Shown here piece by piece: positions 7,000 through 15,167 of a stretch of DNA of 17,120 nt. The notes beneath the pieces were generated by a model. The model was not told where the DNA came from. It made no database searches and worked only from the letters and a program-made list of their open reading frames with translations. The DNA lies in assembly GCA_039028695.1 (NCBI GenBank), contig JBCCHN010000110.1, positions 1 to 17,120 on the forward strand. The letters are read 5' to 3'. The position numbers were made by a program, and so were the translations under genes. Source of the stretch: JANQKX01 sp039028695 (GTDB lineage Bacteria; Pseudomonadota; Alphaproteobacteria; Kiloniellales; Kiloniellaceae). Every line of letters begins with the position of its first letter. Positions within the stretch are counted from its first letter, which is position 1.

Positions 7000-7845
7000 C
7001 TAGCGTCCTTCGCGCCGATTCAAAAAGGCGAGCCGTTCAAAGAGGTGCAGGTCCTGCTCGGATTTCAGCAAGGCACCGTAAAGAGGGGGGATCAGGCTGG
7101 CGCTATCGCTTGCACGGAGAGACTCCGGAGGAATTTCGTCGGCCATTAAGAGCTTCAGCCAATCCAACAGCTCCGAGGTGGAGGGCTTTTTCTTGATCCC
7201 TGGCACCTCGCGGATTTCATAAAACCGGGTCAGTGCCTCTCGGGCCAAGCGCTTTTGGATGTCGGGGTATTGCACATCGATGATGCGCTCCATGGTTTCC
7301 CCGTCGGGAAAGCGGATATAGTGGAAAAAGCAGCGCCGCAGGAAGGCGTCGGGCAATTCCTTTTCGTTATTGGAGGTGATGATCACCACCGGGCGATGCC
7401 GAGCCTTGACCGTTTGCTTGGTCTCGTAGACGTAGAACTCCATGCGATCCAACTCTTGCAGCAGATCGTTTGGAAATTCGATGTCCGCCTTGTCGATCTC
7501 GTCGATCAAGAGCACCGGTCGTTCGTCCGATTGAAAGGCTTCCCAGAGTTTGCCGGGAACGATGTAGTTGGCAATATCTTGGACTTTCGGATCCCCCAAC
7601 TGCCCGTCGCGCAGGCGGGCCACCGCGTCGTACTCATAAAGACCATGCTGGGCCTTGGTGGTGGATTTGATGGACCATTCAATGAGGGGGCGCCCCAGGG
7701 CGGCGGCAACCTCGGCTGCTAGCACGGTCTTGCCGGTACCAGGTTCGCCTTTCACCAGGAGGGGACGCTCGAGGGTGATGGCCGCGTTAACGCCCACCGT
7801 TAGATCTTCCGTGGCGACATAGCGCGCCGTGCCTTCAAACCGCAA
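7000..7845 (-). CDS. MoxR-family AAA+ ATPase
   Basis: The 281-residue protein shows a complete AAA+ core: Walker A GEPGTGKT (33-40), Walker B VLLIDE (111-116), sensor 1 in IITSNNEKELP (155-165) and the arginine pair RR (170-171) in DAFLRRCFFHYIRFP. The length and the opening MRFEGTARYVATEDL agree with the family form that pairs with CoxE-like VWA proteins. The start is a TTG at 7845; it is supported by a strong AGAGAGG about 8 bases upstream and by the family-typical N terminus. The VWA gene follows after 6 bp. The ATPase presumably remodels a client together with the VWA partner. No oxidase, dehydrogenase or cox subunit gene is near, so the client cannot be inferred from this window. Confidence 0.92.
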   Translation of the reverse strand: MRFEGTARYVATEDLTVGVNAAITLERPLLVKGEPGTGKTVLAAEVAAALGRPLIEWSIKSTTKAQHGLYEYDAVARLRDGQLGDPKVQDIANYIVPGKLWEAFQSDERPVLLIDEIDKADIEFPNDLLQELDRMEFYVYETKQTVKARHRPVVIITSNNEKELPDAFLRRCFFHYIRFPDGETMERIIDVQYPDIQKRLAREALTRFYEIREVPGIKKKPSTSELLDWLKLLMADEIPPESLRASDSASLIPPLYGALLKSEQDLHLFERLAFLNRREGR

Positions 7846-7887
7846 AGCCTTACCTCTCTTCTGACGATACCTGAGATCGGCGCCAGC

Positions 7888-8112
7888 TTAGCGATGCATG
7901 GCCCCGTTGGGAAGCGCCCAATTTCGCTTTGATTTCAGCCCCTTATCCCCAAATTTCGCACCTTGGGGCAAAGCGCCCCGGGAAAAGATCATCTCGCCTA
8001 TGGAAATGCCAAGCCGGCGGGCCAGGTGGCGCAAGCGGCTGTAAAACTCGTCCCGGTGAACAATGACAGGATTATCCCACGGAGCCGTGGTGGCCGAAGG
8101 AGGGCCATGCTG
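7888..8112 (-). pseudogene. Possible small or remnant coding stretch upstream of moxR-type gene
   Basis: A frame of 74 sense codons ends at a TAA (7888-7890) and is bounded upstream by a TGA at 8113-8115. It contains APWDNPVIVHRDEFYSRLR..., then HLARRLGISIGEMIFSRG, and ends near ALPNGAMHR. Composition and codon choice look coding (Arg as CGC/CGG, Leu as CTG/TTG), but there is no ATG or GTG near the beginning and no ribosome-binding site. It could be the tail of a decayed gene, a small gene with a rare start, or chance. I recognise no family. It ends 42 bp before the TTG start of the ATPase gene, on the same strand. Confidence 0.25.
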
Positions 8113-8166
8113 TCATCCCAATTCTCAGCCAGGCTCAAGGTCAGGGACTGATCTCGCTGATTGTGG

Positions 8167-8195
8167 TTGGCCATCTCGTTGGGTTAAGCTATGCC
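8167..8195 (+). promoter_or_regulatory. Weak sigma70-like promoter candidate for the hydrolase gene
   Basis: TTGGCC (8167-8172) and TATGCC (8190-8195) are separated by 17 bases and lie about 110 bp upstream of the hydrolase start. Matches to the -35 and -10 consensus are 4/6 and 3/6, so this is only a candidate. The 458 bp between 7846 and 8303 hold otherwise only the possible remnant frame at 7888-8112. Confidence 0.22.
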
Positions 8196-8303
8196 CGCTC
8201 GAGGCGGAGTCCTAGTTGATTTTTTGGCGGAATGGTCGCCCGCAGCTGAGCTGTTGGCTTTGCAGAAACGGGGTAACCTTGGCGGTTCAAAGGGGAGGGG
8301 CTT

Positions 8304-9272
8304 TTGGTCCGCTACCTTATCGGCATTTTAGCGCTCATGTTTGTCACGACACAGCCCAATGGCACAATGTCCGCCTGGTCCGAAACGGAGATGATGGTGT
8401 CCGGTCCTGTGGGACCCTTGCGGGGGACGCTGTTGGTGCCGAGCGGGCCGGTCCTGGACGTTGTCATGATCCTACCGGGATCAGGTCCCACGGACCGGGA
8501 CGGAAATTCGCCCCTAGGCATTCAGGCCGCCACATACCGGCTGCTAGCGGAAGGCTTAGCGGACCATGGCATGGCCAGTCTGCGCACCGATAAGCGGGGC
8601 TTGTTCGGAAGTGCCGCTGCGGTGTCTGACCCCAACGCGGTAACTCTCCAGGACTATGTCACCGATACTCATGCCTGGGTTGAAGCATTGCGCGAAAGGT
8701 TGGGCGGCGCCTGTATCTGGCTGGCGGGCCATAGCGAAGGTGGCCTCATCGCCATGGCTGCGAGTGAGGATCTGGAGGGATTATGCGGCCTGATCCTGCT
8801 CGCCGCTCCGGGCAAAACTCTTGGAGAGACCTTGAGAGAGCAATTGCAGGCCAATCCTGCTAATCAGCCTTTTTTGAAGGACGCTTTCGCGGCGATCGAT
8901 CGTTTGGAAGCGGGTGAGCAAATAGACGATTCAGCGCTGCCGACCGCGCTATTGCCGTTGTTCCGTGCCGACGTGCAAGGCTTTCTGATCAGTCTGTTCG
9001 CCGTCGATCCGGCAGAGCTTCTGGCCCGATACCCAGGGCCCACACTCATCGTTCAAGCCGGCCGCGATTTGCAGGTCGAAAAAACTCATGGAGAGAGGCT
9101 CGCAAAAGCGGCCCCTGCCGCAGAGGTGGTGATGCTTGCAGAAGCAAATCACGTGCTGAAGGATGTGAATACGGATAGCCGTGCGGTGAACTTGGCTGCC
9201 TACGCAGACCCGGACCTTCCACTCAGCCCCGATCTGATTCCGGCGATTGTCGCCTTTGTTGGATCGCAGTGA
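8304..9272 (+). CDS. Exported alpha/beta hydrolase
   Basis: The 322-residue protein has an N-terminal hydrophobic segment (about residues 4-16, YLIGILALMFVTT) that looks like a signal peptide or anchor, so it probably acts in the periplasm. The alpha/beta hydrolase core is complete: ILPGSGPTDRDGN (56-68) near the oxyanion site, nucleophile Ser144 in GHSEGG, acid Asp255 in QAGRDLQV and His283 in ANHVLK. This is the serine-peptidase/esterase-like subgroup; the substrate is unknown. The start is a TTG at 8304, 5 bases after an AGGGGAGGGG ribosome-binding site; the next ATG (8337) would remove most of the hydrophobic segment. A methyltransferase gene starts 1 bp after its stop, which implies co-transcription. 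Confidence 0.88.
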   Translation: MVRYLIGILALMFVTTQPNGTMSAWSETEMMVSGPVGPLRGTLLVPSGPVLDVVMILPGSGPTDRDGNSPLGIQAATYRLLAEGLADHGMASLRTDKRGLFGSAAAVSDPNAVTLQDYVTDTHAWVEALRERLGGACIWLAGHSEGGLIAMAASEDLEGLCGLILLAAPGKTLGETLREQLQANPANQPFLKDAFAAIDRLEAGEQIDDSALPTALLPLFRADVQGFLISLFAVDPAELLARYPGPTLIVQAGRDLQVEKTHGERLAKAAPAAEVVMLAEANHVLKDVNTDSRAVNLAAYADPDLPLSPDLIPAIVAFVGSQ

Positions 9273-9273
9273 C

Positions 9274-9969
9274 ATGTCCTCAGCGTTCGATCTTGCATCT
9301 GTGGTGCCCTGGGGTAGGAACCGTGCGGAGTACTTTAGCTTTTTTGATCTGAGCGCCCTTTCCAGCAATGGGGTGGGCAAGCTTCGCATTTTGGACTGCG
9401 CCGCCGGCCCGGCGTCTTTTAACGCTGAGATGACGGCCATGGGGTGGCCGGTAGTTTCGGTCGATCCACTCTATGTTTTTTCTGCGCCGGACATTGCGGC
9501 GCGCATTGAGGCGACCCGCGGCGACATCATGGCGGGGCTCTTGGCAGCAAAAGATCGCTTTGCTTGGCACGATTATGGAGATCCCGAGGCCGTCGAAGTG
9601 ATCCGCTTATCGGCTATGAAGTTTTTTCTGAAGGATTTCGACGATGGGCTCGTGGAAGGTCGATATCGGGCAGCCAACTTGCCGGATCTGCCCTTCGCGG
9701 ACTACAGCTTTGATCTGGCCCTCTGTTCGCACTTTCTATTCCTCTATTCGGGCCAGTTGGACTTGAACTTCCATCTGGCGGCAATTGATGAAATGCTGCG
9801 TCTGGCGCCGGAAGCCCGGATCTTCCCCCTTTTGGATTTGGACGGTAACCCATCGGTCTATCTAGACCCGGTCATAAAGGTCCTGCGAGAAAAGGGTCGC
9901 ACCTGCGAGGTGTTGCGAGTGCCTTACGAATTCCAAAAGGGCGGTAATGAAATGCTCAAGATTTCCTGA
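9274..9969 (+). CDS. Class I SAM-dependent methyltransferase-like protein
   Basis: The 231-residue product has a Rossmann-type SAM-binding start: motif I ILDCAAGPASF (about residues 39-49), then VVSVDPLY for the acidic end of strand two, and a later LPFADYSFDLALCSHFLF block typical of motifs III-IV. The Gly-rich loop is reduced (CAAGPAS), a known variant in this group. The methyl acceptor is unknown. I took the ATG at 9274 rather than the TTG at 9247, since the latter would overlap the hydrolase by 26 bp and the family core begins later; the ribosome-binding site is weak. It ends 29 bp from the convergent amidinotransferase-family gene, and no clear terminator separates them. Confidence 0.8.
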   Translation: MSSAFDLASVVPWGRNRAEYFSFFDLSALSSNGVGKLRILDCAAGPASFNAEMTAMGWPVVSVDPLYVFSAPDIAARIEATRGDIMAGLLAAKDRFAWHDYGDPEAVEVIRLSAMKFFLKDFDDGLVEGRYRAANLPDLPFADYSFDLALCSHFLFLYSGQLDLNFHLAAIDEMLRLAPEARIFPLLDLDGNPSVYLDPVIKVLREKGRTCEVLRVPYEFQKGGNEMLKIS

Positions 9970-9998
9970 CCCAGCCCCTGATACAGCTGGTCCGAATT

Positions 9999-10964
9999 TT
10001 ATGCGGAAAGATCCCTGCGCAAGACGCCGGTCAGGCAGCCGATGGCACCAGCGGCCTTGGTCAGTTCAGGCACTGCAACGCTTAGGCACTCGATGTCCAG
10101 TCCATTGTAAAAGGTTTCGCTCAAGGGATTGTCGCCCACCATCAAAATTCGCCGAGGAGAAAGCGTTACGAAATTGAGCCCGCGATTGAGGCTGGCCTCC
10201 GCCTCATCGGGTAAAAAAGCGACATGATAGCCTCGGTCCTGCAGGGCCACGACGGCGGCATGGGGTGTGCGGCGCGGCCAGGCAATGGCCAGGTCCGGTG
10301 CGACGAGCCGCAGCATGCCCATCAGGTGCATGGTCCCAAAGGGCATATCCACGGCGATGGATGTCACCCCGATTTCCTGCAAGAGGTTCGAGATTTGGTC
10401 GATGGCGGCTTGATTGGTTCGGTGGCCCCGGCCCAGCAGTACGGTTATGGAATCTAGCCAAAGGGCATCCGCCCCCTCGAAGGTGGCCGAGCCGGTTAGG
10501 GTCTTTAAAAGAGGGACGCCCAAATCGGCCAGTCGGCGGGCGACTGGGCGCTCCTCGCCGGCGCGCACTTCCGAGGCCGGCCGGGCCAGAACCGCGCCCT
10601 GGGGTGTCATGAAAAAAAGATCGGCCATGAACATTTGGTTTGGTGTCACCGGCTCCTTTGGGGCCAGCTCGATGACCTCAATTCCTTGCTCTCGATAAGC
10701 CTTGGATAGCGCCTGATGTTCGGCCTGGGCCTTGCCTAAGTCCAGGGGCGCCAGCATTTGCGCCTGCTCCGGGTCTTTGGAGGCTGCCAGTTCTGGCCCG
10801 GGCCGATGCAGCAAGACGGCGCGTAAGGGCGCCCATTCACTGTCGATTCCCATGCCAGCCCAATGAAGGCCTATTTCCTCGGCGTGGGGTCGAACTCGCT
10901 GCTGCCAAGCAGGGCCGCCATAAGCCGCGGTGCCAAAGCTATTGCTGCGGCAGTCTTCTGTCAT
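9999..10964 (-). CDS. Amidinotransferase / arginine deiminase-family enzyme
   Basis: The 321-residue protein belongs to the guanidino-group-modifying superfamily (arginine deiminase, dimethylarginine hydrolase, amidinotransferases). Visible family positions are NQMFMADLFF (Asp115), the acidic pair in TFEGAD (Glu163, Asp166), catalytic His213 in GTMHLMGMLRLV and nucleophilic Cys310 in GAIGCLTGVLRR near the C terminus, as expected. It should form a thiouronium intermediate on Cys310 with an arginine-like donor. Hydrolase and transferase activities cannot be told apart from sequence alone. Its ATG overlaps the TGA of tdh (ATGA at 10961-10964), so it is translationally coupled to the threonine-degrading operon. 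That suggests its substrate or acceptor relates to threonine or glycine, for example glycine as amidino acceptor, but this is inference. Confidence 0.82.
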   Translation of the reverse strand: MTEDCRSNSFGTAAYGGPAWQQRVRPHAEEIGLHWAGMGIDSEWAPLRAVLLHRPGPELAASKDPEQAQMLAPLDLGKAQAEHQALSKAYREQGIEVIELAPKEPVTPNQMFMADLFFMTPQGAVLARPASEVRAGEERPVARRLADLGVPLLKTLTGSATFEGADALWLDSITVLLGRGHRTNQAAIDQISNLLQEIGVTSIAVDMPFGTMHLMGMLRLVAPDLAIAWPRRTPHAAVVALQDRGYHVAFLPDEAEASLNRGLNFVTLSPRRILMVGDNPLSETFYNGLDIECLSVAVPELTKAAGAIGCLTGVLRRDLSA

Positions 10965-11986
10965 GTCCAGTCTAAAATCACCTTGCCCGATTGACCCGAG
11001 CGCATTGTGTCAAAGCCTTCTTGAAAAGCATCGACTGAAAAATGATGAGTAAAGATCGGGCTTAGGTCCAATCCGCTTTGCAGCATGGCGGTCATCTTGT
11101 ACCAGGTCTCGAACATCTCGCGCCCGTAGACACCTTTCAGGAAAAGCCCCTTAAAAATCACTTGGGTCCAATCGACGACCATATCCCCTGGGGGGATACC
11201 CAAAAGGGCAACCTTGCCGCCATGGTTCATCACCTTCAAGAGGTCGTTGAAGGCCTGCGGCACGCCAGACATTTCGAGTCCCACATCAAAGCCCTCAACC
11301 ATGCCCAGTTCCGCCATGGTCTCCTCCAGGGTCGTTTGGGACACGTTAACCGCCCGCGTTGCCCCTAACTTGCGCGCCAGATCCAGACGATAGTCATTAA
11401 CGTCGGTGATAACCACATGGCGTGCACCCACGTGTTTGCTAATGGCCGCCGCCATGATGCCGATGGGCCCAGCACCGGTGATCAGCACGTCCTCGCCCAC
11501 CAGATCAAAGGATAAGGCCGTATGGGCCGCATTGCCGAGCGGATCCAGTATGGCGCCTTGGGCATCGCTGATGCCCTCGGGCAGGGGAAAGGCATTCCGG
11601 GCGGGGATTGCCAAGTACTCCGCAAAAGCGCCGCTCCGGTTGACCCCCACGCCGACCGTGTTGCGGCAGAGGTGGGAGCGCCCCGCCCGGCAGTTGCGGC
11701 AATAACCGCAGGTGATGTGACCCTCGCCAGATACACGGTCGCCCACCTTCAAGCCCGCCACCTCGCGGCCCAGCTCGGCGACTTCGCCGGCAAATTCGTG
11801 GCCCACCGTCATGGGGACGGGAATCGTTTTTTGCGACCAGTCGTCCCAGTTATAGATGTGAATGTCCGTGCCGCAGATGGCCGTGCGATGCACCTTGATA
11901 AGCACATCGTTGGGCCCGATTTGGGGATCAGGAACATCATCCATCCAGATGCCCGGTTCGGCCTTGGATTTGACCAGCGCTTTCAT
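10961..11986 (-). CDS. tdh: L-threonine 3-dehydrogenase
   Basis: A zinc-containing medium-chain dehydrogenase of 341 residues, the same length as E. coli Tdh. It oxidises L-threonine with NAD+ to 2-amino-3-ketobutyrate in the cytoplasm. The catalytic zinc ligands are Cys38, His63 and Glu64; the structural zinc Cys are 93, 96, 99 and 107; all agree in position with the E. coli enzyme. The nucleotide-binding motif GAGPIG is at 171-176, and Tdh-typical stretches include RTAICGTDIHIYNWDDW and GNAAHTALSFDLVGEDVLITG. It starts 15 bp after kbl with ACGAGG as ribosome-binding site, and its stop overlaps the start of the amidinotransferase-family gene. The unstable product is normally passed straight to Kbl, which fits the tight linkage. 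Confidence 0.97.
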   Translation of the reverse strand: MKALVKSKAEPGIWMDDVPDPQIGPNDVLIKVHRTAICGTDIHIYNWDDWSQKTIPVPMTVGHEFAGEVAELGREVAGLKVGDRVSGEGHITCGYCRNCRAGRSHLCRNTVGVGVNRSGAFAEYLAIPARNAFPLPEGISDAQGAILDPLGNAAHTALSFDLVGEDVLITGAGPIGIMAAAISKHVGARHVVITDVNDYRLDLARKLGATRAVNVSQTTLEETMAELGMVEGFDVGLEMSGVPQAFNDLLKVMNHGGKVALLGIPPGDMVVDWTQVIFKGLFLKGVYGREMFETWYKMTAMLQSGLDLSPIFTHHFSVDAFQEGFDTMRSGQSGKVILDWT

Positions 11987-12001
11987 GATCTGCAGCCTCG
12001 T

Positions 12002-13192
12002 TTAGGTGATAATGGATAGGTCACGACCGACGGCCTCGAAAGCCTTTAGCGCGCGTTCAAGCTGGGTCCGGCTGTGGGCCGCGGACATTTGCGTGCGGAT
12101 GCGCGCCTGCCCACGGGGTACGACGGGAAAGGAAAAGCCGATCACGTAGATGCCTTTTTCCAAGAGGCGCCGTGACATCTCCTGAGCCAGGCTTGCTTCG
12201 CCCAACATGACCGGAATAATGGGATGCTCACCGGGCACCAAGGTGAAACCCAGATCCGACAAACCTTTGCGAAAGAACTGACTATTGCTTCTGAGCTTGT
12301 CGCGCAGCTCTCCGCTTTCTTGCAAGAGGTCCAGGACTCGGATTGAGGTTGCGGTGATAACCGGGGCGAGGGAATTGGAAAAGAGGTAGGGGCGGGAGCG
12401 CTGGCGCAGCCAATCGATGACCTCAGCCTTGCCGGCTGTATATCCACCCGATGCGCCGCCCAGGGCTTTGCCCAGTGTCCCCGTTAGGATGTCCACTCGT
12501 TCCATTACACCCCAATGCTCCGGCGTGCCCCGTCCACGCGCGCCGATAAAGCCCACCGCGTGGGAATCGTCCACCATGACCATGGCATCGTATTTTTCCG
12601 CCAGGTCGCAGATGCCGGGTAGGTTGGCGATGGTGCCATCCATGGAAAAAACCCCGTCGGTGGCAATCAGGCGAAAGCGGCAGTCGGCGGCCTCTTTCAG
12701 CTTGGTCTCCAAATCGGCCATGTCGTTGTTGGCATAGCGTAGGCGCCGGGCCTTGCAGAGGCGCACCCCATCGATGATGCTGGCGTGGTTCAGGGCATCG
12801 CTAATGATGGCGTCTTCCTCACCCAAAAGAGTCTCGAAGAGCCCGGTGTTGGCGTCGAAGCAAGAGGAGTAGAGGATGGTATCCTCGGTGCCCAGGAAGG
12901 CACTGATCCTAGCCTCAAGGACTTTGTGATCCGATTGCGTACCGCAGATGAAACGTACCGAGGACATGCCGAACCCGTGGCTTGCCAGCGCCTGCTGGGC
13001 GGCCTCGATCAGGGCCGGATGATTGGACAGGCCCAGATAATTGTTGGCGCAAAAATTCAGTACCTCTTCCCCCGCACCCACGGAAATCTCGGCGTCTTGG
13101 GGCGAGGTGATGACCCGCTCGGCCTTATAAAGACCGGCCTCGTGGAGTCCTTGAATCTCGCCGCGTAAGTGGTCGATTAAGGCCTGGGACAT
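12002..13192 (-). CDS. kbl: 2-amino-3-ketobutyrate CoA ligase (glycine C-acetyltransferase)
   Basis: A PLP-dependent alpha-oxoamine synthase of 396 residues, close to the 398 of E. coli Kbl. It cleaves 2-amino-3-ketobutyrate with CoA to glycine and acetyl-CoA. The PLP lysine is Lys242 in LTGTLGKALGGASGGYTAG; the cofactor aspartate and histidine lie in MVMVDDSHAVGFIG (about 204-217); NFCANNYLGLSNHP (47-59) is the classic N-terminal signature. I chose the ATG at 13192 because AGAGGA lies 8 bases upstream and the protein then matches the family start; the frame is open to 13276, but that TTG coincides with the -35 of the predicted promoter. It is the first gene of the kbl-tdh-amidinotransferase run. 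Confidence 0.97.
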   Translation of the reverse strand: MSQALIDHLRGEIQGLHEAGLYKAERVITSPQDAEISVGAGEEVLNFCANNYLGLSNHPALIEAAQQALASHGFGMSSVRFICGTQSDHKVLEARISAFLGTEDTILYSSCFDANTGLFETLLGEEDAIISDALNHASIIDGVRLCKARRLRYANNDMADLETKLKEAADCRFRLIATDGVFSMDGTIANLPGICDLAEKYDAMVMVDDSHAVGFIGARGRGTPEHWGVMERVDILTGTLGKALGGASGGYTAGKAEVIDWLRQRSRPYLFSNSLAPVITATSIRVLDLLQESGELRDKLRSNSQFFRKGLSDLGFTLVPGEHPIIPVMLGEASLAQEMSRRLLEKGIYVIGFSFPVVPRGQARIRTQMSAAHSRTQLERALKAFEAVGRDLSIIT

Positions 13193-13247
13193 GGGACAAA
13201 TCCTCTCCATCCGTTCGGAAAGACAACTGAGCAATGCTGACGAACCA

Positions 13248-13276
13248 ATTGAGCGCCGTGCGGCGTGTGGGGTCAA
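13248..13276 (-). promoter_or_regulatory. Predicted kbl-tdh promoter with inverted repeat in the spacer
   Basis: Reading leftward, TTGACC (13276-13271) is followed after 17 bases by CTCAAT (13253-13248), about 55 bp upstream of the kbl ATG. The -35 matches 5/6, the -10 only 3/6. The spacer contains a perfect inverted repeat CGCCG-TG-CGGCG (13254-13265), where a repressor or activator could bind. There is no regulator gene next to it, so the regulator is unknown. Confidence 0.35.
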
Positions 13277-13382
13277 GCCGCTAAAATGCTTGCCGAAACA
13301 TTAATCCATTCTTGGCAAAATCTCGCCATAAAGACTACACAACCTATCCCACCAATGCCCCGGAGCTATACACGGAAGAGCT

Positions 13383-15167
13383 ATGTCCCGAAGCGTCAAA
13401 TTGTTGGATCTAGGCCGCATGGGAAGTCAGGCAGCGGGTGCCGTCAAGACCTTCCCTTTGCCCTTTTTAGCCGCCTGTTTGGCGACCATAGCCTTAGTCT
13501 TGGATGTCCACGATGTCGCTTTCTACGCGGATCTTGTGAACCCGGAACAGCTTGTCGCCCTGCTGATCTTGGGCTTTATGGCCAGCTTGATCGGAACGCT
13601 TATCGCCAAAGGCAAGGAGTGGAGCGATTCCCTAGGCGTTCTGATATCTTTGCCTTTCTGGACCCTTAGCGCCTATCTGGTATTCGGCAACGAGGCCCTG
13701 CGGCTTTCGCGATGGGACCAGGCAACGGGCGCCCTTTTCCTAGGCGCCGGAATGGTGGCACTTGCCACCGTCGCGCCGGTTTTGGTTGGAAAAAGGGGAA
13801 GTTCGGCTTTTTGGGACGTGAATCGGGCCGCCTGGACCGGCGCTGCTTTTGCAACCCTGGTGACCTTAGTGTTCGGCGCGGGGCTCAGCGCGGTCTTGTG
13901 GGCCTTGCAGGCCCTCTTTGGTCTGGAGGTGGATTATCACATCTTTACGGACATTTGGGTCGTTGCCTGGTTGCTGGTTTGGCCCTGGCGCTTTTTAGCG
14001 TCTCTTCCTGCCGTGGCGATCGAGCCCGACAAAGACTATTGCCCCAAATGGATCGCCTTTTTGGCCCGTTTCATGTTGGTTCCCTTGGCCAGCCTCTACC
14101 TGGTGATCCTCTATGCCTTTGCGGTGAAAATCCTCGTGCAATGGCAGCTGCCTGAAGGTCAGGTTGCCTGGTTGGTTTGCATTTTCGCGGCCGTCGGGGT
14201 GGCCACCAAACTGGTGATCTTTCCCTTGCGAGACGGGCCCTATAGTCTGTTGCGGCTTTTCGACCGTTTCTTTGGCTGGACCTTGCTGGTTCCCGTGGGC
14301 CTCTTGGCGGCGGCGTCCTGGGTGCGGATCGAAAGCTACGGGATTACCGAGCTCCGCTACCTCTTGATCCTCGCCACTTTTTGGATGCTGGCCGTGAGCC
14401 TTTTTTTTGCCCTTGGTAGCAAGCGGCTCATGATCGTGCCCTTTCTGTTGGGAGCCCTTTTGACCGCCGCCTCTGTTGGGCCTTGGGGGGTAGCCCAGGT
14501 TTCCCTTGCCAGCCAGCTGGGTCAACTGCAGCGCCTCTTGGAGGCTAACGGTATCTTGGTCGACGGCAGGCTGCAGACGGCTCAAAGCACCGTGTCCCTA
14601 GATGATCGCAAACGTATCAGCTCCATCATTAGTTTCTTAACGCAACGGTCCCAGCAAGAAGCTCTGGCACCTTGGGTCGAGAACGGTACCCTAAACCTAA
14701 AACTGGCTCTGCAGCCGGGCCCCTACGAAATTGTCGAGGCCTTGGGGTTTGACTATGTGGATGAAAGGGATAGTGGCGAGTACATAAGCTTTTATGGCGG
14801 TTTGCCTGTGGAGATCGACCTGGCCGATTTCGACTTTGCCTTTAAAATAGGGGCCCTTGACGGTCAAAAAGACGCATCGCCTTCAATGGTGGCGCTGCGG
14901 GCGCGCGGCTATGACCTGGAGGTTGCCAACGGCCTCGGTACCCTGACCATTAGCAATGCCGACGATGATCGCATCGTCTTTAACCTGTCGGATCGTATTG
15001 ATGACCTGCGCGGGTCAGGATCTGACCTCCAAACGGTCTTTTTCGATGGTCAATCAGGGGCATTGGTGGCTCGCCTTTATGTCGACCACCTTAATGGAAA
15101 GGTCGAAGACAAAAGCCTTAAGATTAACCACGGAAGTTTCTATCTGCTAATCGGCCAAAAAGGATAA
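13383..15167 (+). CDS. DUF4153-type polytopic membrane protein
   Basis: The 594-residue product has a hydrophobic N-terminal two thirds (about residues 20-375) with roughly ten or eleven membrane segments, then a soluble C-terminal part of about 210 residues. The region around ITELRYLLILATFWMLAVSLFFALGS and the following SLASQLGQLQRLLEANGI resemble DUF4153 proteins, in which the membrane part precedes a periplasmic-looking domain. No catalytic motif is recognisable and the function of the family is not known to me. The ATG at 13383 has GGAAGAG just upstream. It is divergent from kbl with 190 bp between them, and no clear terminator follows. It appears to be a single-gene unit. Confidence 0.75.
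   Translation: MSRSVKLLDLGRMGSQAAGAVKTFPLPFLAACLATIALVLDVHDVAFYADLVNPEQLVALLILGFMASLIGTLIAKGKEWSDSLGVLISLPFWTLSAYLVFGNEALRLSRWDQATGALFLGAGMVALATVAPVLVGKRGSSAFWDVNRAAWTGAAFATLVTLVFGAGLSAVLWALQALFGLEVDYHIFTDIWVVAWLLVWPWRFLASLPAVAIEPDKDYCPKWIAFLARFMLVPLASLYLVILYAFAVKILVQWQLPEGQVAWLVCIFAAVGVATKLVIFPLRDGPYSLLRLFDRFFGWTLLVPVGLLAAASWVRIESYGITELRYLLILATFWMLAVSLFFALGSKRLMIVPFLLGALLTAASVGPWGVAQVSLASQLGQLQRLLEANGILVDGRLQTAQSTVSLDDRKRISSIISFLTQRSQQEALAPWVENGTLNLKLALQPGPYEIVEALGFDYVDERDSGEYISFYGGLPVEIDLADFDFAFKIGALDGQKDASPSMVALRARGYDLEVANGLGTLTISNADDDRIVFNLSDRIDDLRGSGSDLQTVFFDGQSGALVARLYVDHLNGKVEDKSLKINHGSFYLLIGQKG

Noticed and set aside
7963..8151. 62-residue plus-strand frame upstream of the hydrolase
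   Set aside because: Its composition is shadow-like and it opposes the more coding-like minus-strand frame at 7888-8112.
13193..13276. N-terminal extension of Kbl from a TTG at 13276
   Set aside because: It would add 28 residues absent from the family and overlap the predicted promoter; the ATG at 13192 has a good ribosome-binding site and gives the normal length.
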